Source: Pseudomonadota bacterium
Lineage (GTDB): Bacteria > Pseudomonadota > Alphaproteobacteria > Puniceispirillales > Puniceispirillaceae
DNA length: 64,000 bases
NCBI GenBank assembly: GCA_027620495.1
Contig: JAQCEA010000002.1
Coordinates: forward strand, 124,001 to 188,000
Direction: 5' to 3'
Positions within the stretch are counted from its first letter, which is position 1; each line of letters starts with the position of its first letter. Made by a program: the position numbers and the translations under genes. Below, one piece after another: positions 9,321 to 19,209 of this stretch. A model generated the notes under the pieces. That model did not search any database. It had not been told where the DNA came from and worked only from the letters and a program-made list of their open reading frames with translations.

Positions 9321-10520
9321 ATGGGGCTTATATCTGATCGCCTGGCGCGGCTGGCGCCATCACCAACAGTTGCCATTACCGATATGGCAATGAATATGCG
9401 CCGTGCGGGCCGAGATGTCATTGGTCTTGGCGCTGGCGAACCAGATTTTGATACCCCAGACCATATTAAACAGGCCGCAATCGCCGCTATGCGTGATGGG
9501 AAAACCAAATATACGCAAGTTGATGGCATCCCGGAATTGAAAGAGGCAATTTGCCGAAAATTCGCCCGTGAAAATAATATTCAGTCCACACCGGACATGA
9601 TCAGCGTTGGCACAGGCGGCAAACAGGTATTGTTTAACGCGCTGATGGCAAGTTTGAACCCGGGTGATGAAGTGGTGATCCCGGTGCCCTATTGGGTGTC
9701 ATTTGCTGGCATTGTTCAGCTGGCAGAAGCGGTGCCAGTGTTTTTGCGCCCAGCCAGTAAAACATTAAAATTCACCCCAGATGAACTGGCGGCATGCATT
9801 ACTGACAAGACCAAATGGCTGATTTTAAACAGCCCATCAAATCCGGGTGGTGTTGGCTATATGGCGGCTGATTTAATGGCCATTGCCAAGGTGCTGCGCC
9901 AACATCCGCAGGTGTATGTCATCTGTGATGATATTTACGAACATTTGACCTATGGTGATTTTACCTTTGCCACATTGGCTGCTGTCGCCCCTGATTTGCA
10001 GGGCCGGGTGGTGACATTAAATGGCGTGTCGAAATCTTATTGTATGACGGGGTGGCGTATTGGTTATTGCGCGGCACCGCCGGATCTGGTCAAAGCGATG
10101 GCGAAAGTGCAGTCACAATCAACATCCAGCCCGAACAGCATCGCGCAATGGGCCGCGCTTGCCGCGCTTGATGGCCCGATTGATTTTATCGCCGATCATT
10201 GCCGCGCTTTTGCCGTGCGGCGCCGACTTGTGTGTGACGCGCTGAACGCGATGCCCGGCATCAGTTGTGCGGAACCTGATGGGGCGTTTTACGTCTATCC
10301 GTCCATCAGTGGCCTGATAGGTAAAACTCGGCCTGATGGACAGGTGATTGAAACAGATGCTGATTTTGTGCGGTACCTGCTGGAGGCTGGCGAAGTGGCG
10401 GTGGTACCCGGCATTGCCTTTGGCTTGTCACCCTATTTCAGGATTTCATATGCCGCATCAGATGCGGTTTTGAAAGAGGCCATGTCGCGTATTGGCCGCA
10501 TTGTTGATAACCTGACCTGA
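9321..10520 (+). CDS. aatA: aspartate aminotransferase (class I)
   Basis: Fold-type I PLP enzyme of 399 residues that interconverts aspartate/2-oxoglutarate and oxaloacetate/glutamate. K238 in NGVSKSYCMTGWRIGY forms the internal aldimine. Other family motifs are GLGAGEPDFDTP near the N-terminus, NSPSNPGG and the late FRISYA arginine motif. Length and motifs fit the I-gamma subgroup common in alphaproteobacteria, some of which also act on prephenate. It is divergent from uvrB and followed by a short 14-bp duplication. Confidence 0.92.
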   Translation: MGLISDRLARLAPSPTVAITDMAMNMRRAGRDVIGLGAGEPDFDTPDHIKQAAIAAMRDGKTKYTQVDGIPELKEAICRKFARENNIQSTPDMISVGTGGKQVLFNALMASLNPGDEVVIPVPYWVSFAGIVQLAEAVPVFLRPASKTLKFTPDELAACITDKTKWLILNSPSNPGGVGYMAADLMAIAKVLRQHPQVYVICDDIYEHLTYGDFTFATLAAVAPDLQGRVVTLNGVSKSYCMTGWRIGYCAAPPDLVKAMAKVQSQSTSSPNSIAQWAALAALDGPIDFIADHCRAFAVRRRLVCDALNAMPGISCAEPDGAFYVYPSISGLIGKTRPDGQVIETDADFVRYLLEAGEVAVVPGIAFGLSPYFRISYAASDAVLKEAMSRIGRIVDNLT

Positions 10521-10548
10521 CCCGTCATCACTGGCCCGTCATCACTGG
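10521..10548. repeat. two tandem copies of a 14-bp unit after aatA
   Basis: CCCGTCATCACTGG is perfectly duplicated directly after the aatA stop codon. It may be a slippage product. There is no hairpin or T-tract, so a terminator role is not supported. Confidence 0.75.
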
Positions 10549-10713
10549 CCCAATATACCTAACCAGCGATAGCTGTACCGACATTTAGGGGCTTGCCCTA
10601 TAAATGCCATATTGGCACGCTAGGCTTTGAAATAGGTTGGATAAGACCAGTAAGGCACAGAAATGTCGGTGGCCAGAACAGGGTCACCCCCCACAAGATG
10701 GAGGCTTGCGATT

Positions 10714-11700
10714 ATGCCAATTAAATTGCAACAAAATTGGGCCTTGCCTGAAACGGCCGTCACCCCAGAAAATATTTATATGAACCGTCGTCAATGGTTG
10801 CAGGCGGCTGGCTTTGCCGGGGCCGGGTTTGCTGGGGTTGGACTTGCCGCTATGTTTGCCGGTGGTATGATCAATCCAGCGCGCGCCGCAATCGGGCCAT
10901 ATCCGGCCCCGCGTAACGAGGCTTATGTTGGCGGGCGCGCCTTAACCCCAGAAGATGAAGCCACAACCTATACAAATTTTTATGAATTCGGGTCGTCAAA
11001 AAATATTTGGCGCCGGGCACAAAAATTAACAACTGACCCATGGTCAGTAATTATTGATGGGCTTGTTGAAACGCCGGTGACACTTGATGCCGAAGATTTA
11101 CTGCGACAGCTTGGTGGGTTGGAAGAACGTATTTACCGGCATCGCTGTGTTGAAGCATGGGCAATGACGGTGCCGTGGACCGGCGTTGCGCTGGCGCGGC
11201 TTGTTGCGTTTGCAAGACCGACAGCTTCGGCGAAATATTTGCGGATGGAGACATTTTTAGACCCATCGGTGGCACCGGGACAAAAGCAGGATTGGTATCC
11301 ATGGCCCTATGTTGAGGGGCTAACACTTGCCGAGGCCACCAACGAGCTAGCGTTTTTGGCAACCGGCATTTATGGCAAGCCAATGCCAGCGCAAAATGGC
11401 GCCCCATTGCGGCTTGTGGTGCCGTGGAAATATGGATTTAAATCAATCAAATCAATCGCAAGATTTACCTTTACCGACCAACGACCGGTATCGTTTTGGG
11501 AACAGCTGAATGCCAAAGAATATGGGTTTTGGGCCAATGTGAACCCCGATGTGTCGCATCCCCGCTGGTCACAAGCAAGCGAGCGGTTGCTTGGTTCAGG
11601 CGATCGTGTCCCCACACAAATCTATAACGGTTATGGCGCTGAAGTGGCGGGCCTCTATGCGGGCATGTTTCCAAATGATAAGCGGGCGCTATTCCATTAA
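10714..11700 (+). CDS. msrP: protein-methionine-sulfoxide reductase catalytic subunit MsrP (YedY type)
   Basis: Periplasmic molybdopterin enzyme of 328 residues that reduces oxidised methionines in envelope proteins. A twin-arginine signal (NRRQWLQAAG, Arg25-Arg26) and hydrophobic stretch ending near AARA direct folded export. C145 (IYRHRCVEAWAM) is the expected molybdenum ligand of the sulfite-oxidase fold. I chose the ATG at MPIKLQQNW because GGAGG sits 9 nt before it; an upstream frame extension lacks that. The membrane haem partner MsrQ, usually adjacent, is not here. Confidence 0.92.
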   Translation: MPIKLQQNWALPETAVTPENIYMNRRQWLQAAGFAGAGFAGVGLAAMFAGGMINPARAAIGPYPAPRNEAYVGGRALTPEDEATTYTNFYEFGSSKNIWRRAQKLTTDPWSVIIDGLVETPVTLDAEDLLRQLGGLEERIYRHRCVEAWAMTVPWTGVALARLVAFARPTASAKYLRMETFLDPSVAPGQKQDWYPWPYVEGLTLAEATNELAFLATGIYGKPMPAQNGAPLRLVVPWKYGFKSIKSIARFTFTDQRPVSFWEQLNAKEYGFWANVNPDVSHPRWSQASERLLGSGDRVPTQIYNGYGAEVAGLYAGMFPNDKRALFH

Positions 11701-11715
11701 ACAGCGGCTGGCTGG

Positions 11716-12705
11716 TTAGCGCATAAGGCGGGCGCTGATTTGCTGTCTGACCATGGTGCTTTCATCCAACGGCACAAATGGCCCATCTGGTAAAAGCGGG
11801 GTCAGTGGCGCGGTATGGTTGCTGTCTTGCATGGTTTGATGAAATTTGGCAATGCGTCCGGTTTCGGCCCGCCAATAAGCAATCAGCACGGGTTTGCCGG
11901 TGCTGGCCGCCTCGCTGGCCATATTGACCGAGTCAGATGTTACGATCACGGCGTCAGCCATCGCCAAAATACCGGGGTATGGGTTTGGCTGGTCATTGGT
12001 GGCAATCACGCAATGATCTGGGGGAAGTGCGGTTTGTAAATGTCTAAGAACAATATCTGGACAGCGCCGCGACGGCACTAAAAACAAATTGGCATCATTG
12101 GCGGTGGCAAATGCGGCAAGCTGCTGGGCCATGTGGGTTGCCATGTCATGGGAAATTTTATAGCGGCGGTTGTCGCCGCCAATTATCACCGCCACGCGCG
12201 GCGATGCGGCCGTTTGCCATTGTTGCGGTACGGTATTGGCACTGGCGGCAATATGCGATTTATTCATCCGGTTCAGCGCCGCTTTTGTTACAATCACATT
12301 ATCGCCGCGTACCCGATCATGCTGCGGCACAATCAACATATCAAAATATGCTGGGTCCAGGCGCGGGTCTTGAAGATGAATGGTTTTCATATCCGCGCCA
12401 GCCCGATTGGCGCGCGCTTTTAGCGTAATCGAGATGCCAGCCATCCGCCGGCCACATGTCACCATAATATTTGGGTAATCGCTGATGGTGGTGAGGGGGC
12501 CGTTTTGATCTTTGACCAGGGGTAAATCCGGTACCCAACGGCCAAGGCGCGGCAGATGCCGCAACAGCGGGTGCGGTGCCACCACGATATCACGAAATGC
12601 GGCAGACTGGTCCCATTTCATGATCGCGGCAAGCGCCAGCGTCTGATAGCGCATACCAGTCGTGCCATCAGTTACGCACCAAACAGATGTTGCCGCCTTA
12701 CGCAG
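11716..12705 (-). CDS. ELM1/DUF1022-family protein, probable CTG start
   Basis: Member of the family named after plant mitochondrial fission factor ELM1, which in bacteria resembles GT-B glycosyltransferases of envelope polysaccharide synthesis. It is 329 residues long from the proposed start. Family-like stretches are CVTDGTTGMRYQ at the N-terminus, VAPHPLLR, VIIGGDNRRYK and VIVTSDSVNMASEAAST. The first in-frame ATG (12654) would cut off the conserved VTDG segment. Seventeen codons upstream a CTG lies 5 nt after AAAAGGAGG, a very strong ribosome site, so I take 12705 as the start. The substrate is unknown. Confidence 0.8.
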   Translation of the reverse strand: MRKAATSVWCVTDGTTGMRYQTLALAAIMKWDQSAAFRDIVVAPHPLLRHLPRLGRWVPDLPLVKDQNGPLTTISDYPNIMVTCGRRMAGISITLKARANRAGADMKTIHLQDPRLDPAYFDMLIVPQHDRVRGDNVIVTKAALNRMNKSHIAASANTVPQQWQTAASPRVAVIIGGDNRRYKISHDMATHMAQQLAAFATANDANLFLVPSRRCPDIVLRHLQTALPPDHCVIATNDQPNPYPGILAMADAVIVTSDSVNMASEAASTGKPVLIAYWRAETGRIAKFHQTMQDSNHTAPLTPLLPDGPFVPLDESTMVRQQISARLMR

Positions 12706-12939
12706 ACGCGCCTCCTTTTGTTGATGCCGGGTTTCTGTCCGGCCAATGGGTGGCCTGCACCCATAACATGTGGCACATGGCTACGCCAGATAGATGCAAA
12801 AGTCGATAATAATTGGAATTAATTGGTCTGGTTTACGCAATTAACTTGCCTCGCCTGCGGCGGGCAGGTAACTATATAAGCATGCAAAAGCCGCGCATTG
12901 GTGGCGGTTGGTTCGTTTCATCACAAGCAACAGGTATAT

Positions 12940-13431
12940 ATGGCTGGCAAGCTCAAATTAGATGATGTTGACCGTCAAATTTTGCGTGATTTGCAAGATG
13001 ATGGGCGGATGACCAATGTCGAACTGGCCAAACGTGCGGGTATTTCTGCACCGCCCTGTCTGCGCCGGGTGCGGGTGCTTGAAGAGGCTGGTGTGGTACG
13101 GGGGTATCATGCCGATTTGGACGCCGAGGCGCTTGGCTATAATGTGCATGTATTTGCCTTTGTCGGACTGACCAGCCAAGCCGAGGTTGATTTGCAGGCA
13201 TTTGAAGCAATGGTGGCTAAGTGGCCGCAGGTTCGTGAATGCCACATGCTGATGGGCGAAACTGATTTTCTGCTGAAAATCGTCGCGCATGACTGGGATG
13301 ATTTTCAAAAATTTCTGACCAGTAAACTGACCCCGGCGAAAAATGTCAGCCATGTAAAAACGGCATTATCGATCCGTTCGGCCAAAAACCTCGCCGGCGT
13401 GCCAGTCGATGCAGAGCCGACTAGCGATTGA
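12940..13431 (+). CDS. lrp: Lrp/AsnC-family transcriptional regulator
   Basis: Leucine-responsive-type regulator of 163 residues. The N-terminal helix-turn-helix (DDVDRQILRDLQDDGRMTNV, then ISAPPCLRRV) is followed by an AsnC/RAM ligand-binding domain ending in ALSIRSAKN. I chose the ATG of MAGKLKLDD; the upstream extension has no family likeness. It stands divergent from the ELM1-like gene. Its 3' end overlaps the convergent greA by 11 bp. It may act globally on amino acid genes, but no specific target can be read here. Confidence 0.92.
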   Translation: MAGKLKLDDVDRQILRDLQDDGRMTNVELAKRAGISAPPCLRRVRVLEEAGVVRGYHADLDAEALGYNVHVFAFVGLTSQAEVDLQAFEAMVAKWPQVRECHMLMGETDFLLKIVAHDWDDFQKFLTSKLTPAKNVSHVKTALSIRSAKNLAGVPVDAEPTSD

Positions 13432-13915
13432 CCTTTTCCATATCAAAAAGATCGATAGAAATAATTTCGAAAGATTTGACCCCGCCCGGGCTTTGCACCT
13501 CGGCTGAGTCACCCACGGCTTTGCCGATAACGGCACGTGCAATGGGTGATGAGGTTGAAATCATGCCTTTGGAAATATCCGCCTCATACGGGCCGACGAT
13601 ATGATAGGTGGTTTCTTCGTCGGTTTCTTCATCGGCAAGACCAACGCTGGTGCCAAATGTCACCTTGTCACCGCTAAGCTGGCTGGCATCGATCACTTCG
13701 GCGCGGCTTGTCACATCTTCAAGTTCGGAAATCCGGCCTTCGATGAATGATTGTTTTTCACGTGCGGCATGATATTCCGCATTTTCTGACAGGTCGCCAT
13801 GTTCACGCGCCGCGGCAATGGCGTTAATCACAGCCTGTCTTTCGGTGCCTTTGAGATGCGCCAATTCGTTCTTAATGACCTCAAGGCCAGCCGCGGTGAA
13901 TGGGATTTTTTCCAT
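13421..13915 (-). CDS. greA: transcription elongation factor GreA
   Basis: Transcript-cleavage factor of 164 residues that rescues backtracked RNA polymerase. The N-terminal coiled coil carries the acidic tip (GDLSENAEYHAAREKQ, about residues 40-55), whose Asp/Glu reach the polymerase active site. The C-terminal FKBP-like domain includes SPIARAVIGKAVGD. It lies after carB on the same strand order (carA-carB-greA), separated by about 70 bp. Its end overlaps the convergent lrp. Confidence 0.97.
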   Translation of the reverse strand: MEKIPFTAAGLEVIKNELAHLKGTERQAVINAIAAAREHGDLSENAEYHAAREKQSFIEGRISELEDVTSRAEVIDASQLSGDKVTFGTSVGLADEETDEETTYHIVGPYEADISKGMISTSSPIARAVIGKAVGDSAEVQSPGGVKSFEIISIDLFDMEKVNR

Positions 13916-13985
13916 AGCAATTCTTCGTCCGTTCGGGATTCGTCTACAATCATGGCATGATTAACAGATGTGAAGCTAGCGTCTG

Positions 13986-16900
13986 TCAACTAATATCTGC
14001 AAGATAATCCTGCAGCGTGCGAACACCAAGCTGGCCTGCACGCAAGGCACGAATGGCTTCGGCGGCGGCGCGGCTGCCTGCCACGGTGGTGTAATAAGGC
14101 ACTTTGTTGGTCAGGGCCGTATGGCGCAGTGAAAAGGAATCCTTGATCGCACCAGCGCCTTTGGCGGTGTTGAACACAAGCTGAATGTCGCCAGAAAGCA
14201 TCGCGTCGACGGCATGCGGTCGCCCTTCCATCACTTTGTTGATGCGCGTGGCTGGTACACCGGCGGCTTGCAACGCGGCGGTGGTACCGCCAGTGGCAAG
14301 GATTGAAAACCCATCCTCGACAAGGCTTTGGCAAATTTCAATAAAGGCTGGTTTATCTTCATCTTTGATTGAAATAAACACCGTGCCGGACAGCGGAAGA
14401 TCGGTGCCTGCCCCAAGCTGACTTTTGGCGAATGCCCGGCCAAAATCAGTATCAATGCCCATCACTTCGCCAGTTGATTTCATCTCTGGCCCCAAAAACA
14501 CATCAACCCCGGGGAAGCGGGCAAAAGGAAACACCGCTTCTTTTACCGCCACATGCGGCAAATGGCGTTCGGTCAGGTTAAAGCTTGCCAGCTTTTCACC
14601 AGCCAAAATACGCGAGGCTATTTTAGCCAAAGGCACGCCGGTGGTTTTTGCCACAAACGGAACGGTGCGGCTGCCGCGTGGGTTCACTTCCAGCAAATAG
14701 ATTTTATTTTCGCGAATGGCGAACTGAATGTTCATCAGCCCAACAACTTTAAGGGCAAAGGCCAAATCTCTGGTCTGCTGTTTCAGGGCGGCCAAAATTT
14801 CGTCAGACAAATGCTGCGGCGGTAATGAACAGGCAGAATCGCCAGAATGAATGCCCGCTTCTTCGATATGTTCCATGATGCCGCCAATATAGACATCAGA
14901 GCCGTCACATAAGGCATCGACATCTACTTCGACAGCATTGTTCAAAAACCGGTCAATCAACACCGGGTTTTTGCCAGACACAACAACCGCGTCACGCATA
15001 TAGCGTTCTAAATCATCCATCTGATGGACAACTTCCATCGCGCGCCCACCCAGCACATAAGACGGGCGAATAACGACTGGTAGGCCAATTCTCTGGGCAA
15101 TTTCGCGCGCTTCTTCAGCCGAATGGGCAATGCCATTTTCAGGTTGCAGCAGATCAAGCTTTTTCAACAAAAGCTGGAAACGTTCACGGTCTTCGGCAAG
15201 ATCAATCGCATCCGGGCTGGTGCCAAGGATGGGAATGCCTTCGGCCTCGAGTGCGGCGGCAATTTTCAGCGGGGTTTGCCCACCAAGCTGAACAATAACG
15301 CCGCGCAAATCACCATTTTCAGCTTCGCGTTTGATGATCGAAATGACATCTTCATCGGTCAATGGTTCAAAATACAGCCGGTCAGATGTGTCATAATCAG
15401 TCGATACCGTTTCCGGGTTACAATTGATCATAATTGTTTCATAGCCGGCGTCCGACAACGCATAGCAGGCATGAACACAGCAATAGTCAAATTCAATGCC
15501 CTGACCAATCCGGTTTGGGCCGCCACCAAGAATAACAATTTTTTTTCGGTCACTGGGGTCGGCTTCGCATTCGGCATCCGCGGCGATTTCATAGGTCGAA
15601 TACATATAGGCGGTTTCCGAACTAAACTCTGCCGCGCATGTGTCGATGCGTTTATAGACAGGCAGTACGCCAGCTTTGCTTCGGCGTGACCGCACCTCTG
15701 TGGCGTCTAGCTGGGCAAGTTCAGCCAACCGCGCATCCGAAAACCCCATTGATTTTAAGAATCGTAAAACCGTTGCATCATCTGGCAGGCCATGGGCGGC
15801 CACTTTATTTTCGGCATCAATGATCGCCTGAATGCGTTCAAGAAACCAGCGGTCCCAGCCGGTAACTGCATGCACTTCATCGATTGAAATGCCGTGCCGG
15901 AGCGCGCTTGCAATACGCAAGACCCGGTTTGGCACCAATTCACCAAGCCAGCCCCGAAGCTGGTCTAGACCTGACGTGGCGTCAGCAACAGGCGGTGCCA
16001 CCGGGTTCAGCCCGGTCAGCCCGATTTCCATAGACCGTAGGGCTTTTTGCAGGCTTTCTTCAAACGACCTGCCGACCGCCATGGCCTCGCCGACTGATTT
16101 CATTGATGTAGATAAAATGGCATCTGCACCGGAAAATTTTTCAAACGTAAATCGCGGTATTTTTGTAACCACATAGTCAATCGTTGGTTCAAAGCTTGCC
16201 GGGGTGACGCCGGTGATATCATTCACCAATTCGTCCAAGCGATAGCCGACAGCCAATTGGGCGGCGATTTTGGCAATGGGAAAGCCGGTGGCCTTGGACG
16301 CTAGGGCCGATGATCGGCTGACGCGTGGGTTCATTTCAATAACCAGAATACGACCGGTTTTTGGACAGACTGCAAACTGCACGTTCGAACCGCCCGTATC
16401 AACGCCGATTTCCCGGAGCACCGCCAGCGACGCATCGCGCAACGCTTGATATTCCTTGTCAGTCAGGGTGAGCGCCGGGGCCACAGTCATCGAGTCGCCC
16501 GTATGCACACCCATCGGGTCTACATTTTCAATGGAACACACAATAATGCAGTTGTCAGCAGTGTCACGGACAACTTCCATTTCAAATTCTTTCCAGCCAA
16601 GAACTGATTCTTCGATCAGCACTTCAGACACGGGCGACAAGCGCAATCCATTGGCGACAATGGTTTCAAATTCGGCTTTGTTATAAGCAATGCCGCCACC
16701 TTCACCACCAAGAGTAAATGAGGGACGAATAATCGCTGGTAGCCCGACAAAATCGAGGGCTTGCAGCGCATCGTCAAAATTACCAACTGTGCGGGCGCGG
16801 GCGCATTCAAGGCCAATCCGATCCATGGCTTTACGGAATAATTCCCGGTCTTCGGCCATTTCAATTGACTCGGTGCGGGCGCCGATCATTTCAACGCCAT

Positions 16901-17231
16901 AGGTTTCCAAGGTGCCATCTTTATAAAGCGACAGCGCGGTATTGAGCGCGGTTTGCCCCCCCATCGTTGGCAACAGCGCATCTGGACGTTCGGCGGCAAT
17001 GATTTTTGCAACGGTGGCCGGGGTGATCGGTTCGATATAGGTGGCATCAGCCATTTCCGGGTCGGTCATGATGGTGGCTGGATTTGAATTCACCAGAATA
17101 ACCCGGTAGCCATCCGCTTTGAGGGCTTTACATGCCTGTGCGCCTGAATAATCAAATTCACATGCCTGACCGATAATAATAGGGCCAGCACCGATGATCA
17201 GAATGGATTTTATATCATCACGGCGTGGCAT
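13986..17231 (-). CDS. carB: carbamoyl-phosphate synthase large subunit
   Basis: Enzyme of 1081 residues that makes carbamoyl phosphate from bicarbonate, two ATP and ammonia channelled from CarA, feeding pyrimidines and arginine. Two homologous ATP-grasp halves are visible, starting at [19 protein letters not shown] and [20 protein letters not shown] (about residues 12 and 568). An oligomerisation region lies between them, and a C-terminal MGS-like regulatory domain (about 940-1081) includes [12 protein letters not shown]. It follows carA with 1 bp between them, so the two are translationally linked. Confidence 0.98.
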   Translation of the reverse strand: MPRRDDIKSILIIGAGPIIIGQACEFDYSGAQACKALKADGYRVILVNSNPATIMTDPEMADATYIEPITPATVAKIIAAERPDALLPTMGGQTALNTALSLYKDGTLETYGVEMIGARTESIEMAEDRELFRKAMDRIGLECARARTVGNFDDALQALDFVGLPAIIRPSFTLGGEGGGIAYNKAEFETIVANGLRLSPVSEVLIEESVLGWKEFEMEVVRDTADNCIIVCSIENVDPMGVHTGDSMTVAPALTLTDKEYQALRDASLAVLREIGVDTGGSNVQFAVCPKTGRILVIEMNPRVSRSSALASKATGFPIAKIAAQLAVGYRLDELVNDITGVTPASFEPTIDYVVTKIPRFTFEKFSGADAILSTSMKSVGEAMAVGRSFEESLQKALRSMEIGLTGLNPVAPPVADATSGLDQLRGWLGELVPNRVLRIASALRHGISIDEVHAVTGWDRWFLERIQAIIDAENKVAAHGLPDDATVLRFLKSMGFSDARLAELAQLDATEVRSRRSKAGVLPVYKRIDTCAAEFSSETAYMYSTYEIAADAECEADPSDRKKIVILGGGPNRIGQGIEFDYCCVHACYALSDAGYETIMINCNPETVSTDYDTSDRLYFEPLTDEDVISIIKREAENGDLRGVIVQLGGQTPLKIAAALEAEGIPILGTSPDAIDLAEDRERFQLLLKKLDLLQPENGIAHSAEEAREIAQRIGLPVVIRPSYVLGGRAMEVVHQMDDLERYMRDAVVVSGKNPVLIDRFLNNAVEVDVDALCDGSDVYIGGIMEHIEEAGIHSGDSACSLPPQHLSDEILAALKQQTRDLAFALKVVGLMNIQFAIRENKIYLLEVNPRGSRTVPFVAKTTGVPLAKIASRILAGEKLASFNLTERHLPHVAVKEAVFPFARFPGVDVFLGPEMKSTGEVMGIDTDFGRAFAKSQLGAGTDLPLSGTVFISIKDEDKPAFIEICQSLVEDGFSILATGGTTAALQAAGVPATRINKVMEGRPHAVDAMLSGDIQLVFNTAKGAGAIKDSFSLRHTALTNKVPYYTTVAGSRAAAEAIRALRAGQLGVRTLQDYLADIS

Positions 17232-17232
17232 A

Positions 17233-18426
17233 TCAGGATCTCGTTGTTTCCATCAGGTGGGTGAAGCGTTCAAAAAGATATCGTGAATCATGTGGCCCGG
17301 GAGATGATTCGGGGTGGTATTGGACGCAAAAAGCTGGCTTTGTCTTGTGCCGCAGACCCTCAATTGACTGGTCAAAAAGCGAAATATGCGTCACCTCAAG
17401 ATCGGCAGGCAGGCTATCGGGATCAACGGCAAACCCATGATTTTGGCTGGTGATTTCGATTTTTCCGGTCTGCAAATCTCTGACAGGATGATTGGCACCG
17501 CGATGGCCACGCGCCATTTTATGGGTCTTTGCACCAAGCGCCAACGCCATCAGTTGATGCCCAATGCAAATGCCAAAAACCGGCATATCTGCGGCAATTA
17601 ATTTGGCGATTTCAGCACCGGCATAGCTGGCGGTGGCGGCTGGGTCACCCGGGCCATTGGACAAGAACACGCCATCTGGTTGCAGCGCCATAATCGCATC
17701 CGCCGAGGTGTCAGCTGGCACCACAGTGACCGCGCAACCAGCATCTTGTAGGCACCGTAAAATGTTGTGTTTGCATCCAAAATCCATGGCAACAACATTG
17801 AATTTCGCCGGTGTTACCTGATGGGCTTGGCTGTCATAGTTCCAGCTTCCTTCATCCCATGGCGTGGTATCTGGCAAGGTTACTGATTTGGCCAAATCCA
17901 TGTTTTTAAGACCGGGCCAGCTTTTTGCTAACTCATGCAAAGCGCCGGTATCAATATTGCCATCAGGGGCGTGGGACAAGGCACCACGCGGGGCGCCAAG
18001 GTCGCGAATGCGCCGGGTCAAAGCGCGGGTATCAATGCCGCTGATGCCGGGCAAATTATGAGCCACTAGCCAATCGTCAAGGCTTGAATCAGAGCGCCAG
18101 CTTGCTGGATTGGTCACTGGTTGGCGCACAATCATGCCAAGCGCGGCCGGTGTTATGGTTTCAAGATCTTTGCTGTTCGTGCCAACATTGCCAATATGAG
18201 GAAAGGTAAAGGTGATGATCTGCCCAGCATATGAGGGATCGGTCATGATCTCTTGATAGCCAGTCATTGAGGTATTGAAGCAGACTTCGCCAACATTGGT
18301 GGTGGCGGCACCGAATCCAAATCCGGTATATATGGTTCCATCTTCAAGAACGAGAGCAGCGGTCGGATTATCCCGATTAGCGCGTAGCGCATCAAAATTG
18401 TGGCCAGAGATATTTTTCTGCCCCAT
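17233..18426 (-). CDS. carA: carbamoyl-phosphate synthase small subunit
   Basis: Glutaminase subunit of 397 residues that supplies ammonia to CarB. The N-terminal CPSase small-chain domain ([12 protein letters not shown]) precedes a class-I glutamine amidotransferase domain with nucleophile C287 (VFGICIGHQ), FLSNGPGDP as oxyanion region, and the late [10 protein letters not shown] containing His and Glu of the triad. It is the first gene of the carAB unit and divergent from yqeY. I see no obvious attenuator or PyrR-like leader. Confidence 0.98.
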   Translation of the reverse strand: MGQKNISGHNFDALRANRDNPTAALVLEDGTIYTGFGFGAATTNVGEVCFNTSMTGYQEIMTDPSYAGQIITFTFPHIGNVGTNSKDLETITPAALGMIVRQPVTNPASWRSDSSLDDWLVAHNLPGISGIDTRALTRRIRDLGAPRGALSHAPDGNIDTGALHELAKSWPGLKNMDLAKSVTLPDTTPWDEGSWNYDSQAHQVTPAKFNVVAMDFGCKHNILRCLQDAGCAVTVVPADTSADAIMALQPDGVFLSNGPGDPAATASYAGAEIAKLIAADMPVFGICIGHQLMALALGAKTHKMARGHRGANHPVRDLQTGKIEITSQNHGFAVDPDSLPADLEVTHISLFDQSIEGLRHKTKPAFCVQYHPESSPGPHDSRYLFERFTHLMETTRS

Positions 18427-18617
18427 TTCAACCCATATCCTGTTATAAGAGAAGCGCCGCCGCGCAAGGCCGCCGAACGGCTGTTTACATAGCCGACCAC
18501 TTTCAAATGGTCAAGCGTTCCAAGCCAAGGCTTGCAGGATTGCCAAGAGTAGCGTACAAGGCGCGGCCAAATTGCACATATCAATGTGCATGCCATTTTA
18601 AAAAGGTGTGTCTTAAG

Positions 18618-19076
18618 ATGCGCGAAAATATAGCGAATGCGCTGAAAGAAGCGTTAAAGGCCAAAGACCAAGCAGCGTTGTCGACGATGCGTTTGATTGC
18701 CGCGGCGTTAAAAGACCGTGATATCGCGGCGCGTGGTAATGACAATCCTGATGGCATCTCTGACGAGGAAATCCTCGGCATGTTGCAAACCATGATCAAA
18801 CAGCGGACCGAATCGGCGAAAATGTACCGCGATGGTGATCGCCCAGAATTGGCCGCGAGAGAAGAAGCTGAAATTGAAATCATCAAAAATTTTCTGCCAG
18901 CACAATTAAGCGCGGATGAAATGAAGCAAGCGATTACCACAGCCATTGCCGAAACTGGCGCGGGGTCAATCAAAGATATGGGGCAGGTAATGGGATATCT
19001 AAAAGCCCATTATGCCGGACAGATGGATTTTTCATCTGCCAGTCAGGATGTAAAAGCCGCGTTGATGGCAAAATAG
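18618..19076 (+). CDS. GatB/YqeY domain-containing protein
   Basis: Cytosolic helical protein of 152 residues matching the YqeY family, related to the tail domain of the amidotransferase GatB. Its biochemical role is not settled. Characteristic stretches are the N-terminal LKEALKAKDQAALSTMRLI, a central DEEILGMLQTMIKQR and the C-terminal GAGSIKDMGQVMGYLKAHY. The ATG at MRENIANAL follows AAAAAGGTG. It precedes dnaG and rpoD, the usual alphaproteobacterial version of the macromolecular-synthesis cluster. Confidence 0.93.
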   Translation: MRENIANALKEALKAKDQAALSTMRLIAAALKDRDIAARGNDNPDGISDEEILGMLQTMIKQRTESAKMYRDGDRPELAAREEAEIEIIKNFLPAQLSADEMKQAITTAIAETGAGSIKDMGQVMGYLKAHYAGQMDFSSASQDVKAALMAK

Positions 19077-19209
19077 CCCTGGCAATAGGCATCTATGGGC
19101 GCGGTTGGTACTAACTGGTTCCGCAGATCATCGCAATTATGCTAGGGTAATCGCGGCGTGCCCGGCGGTGCCGGATGCCAAATATAGCAACCCGACCGGA
19201 GTTTTGGCC

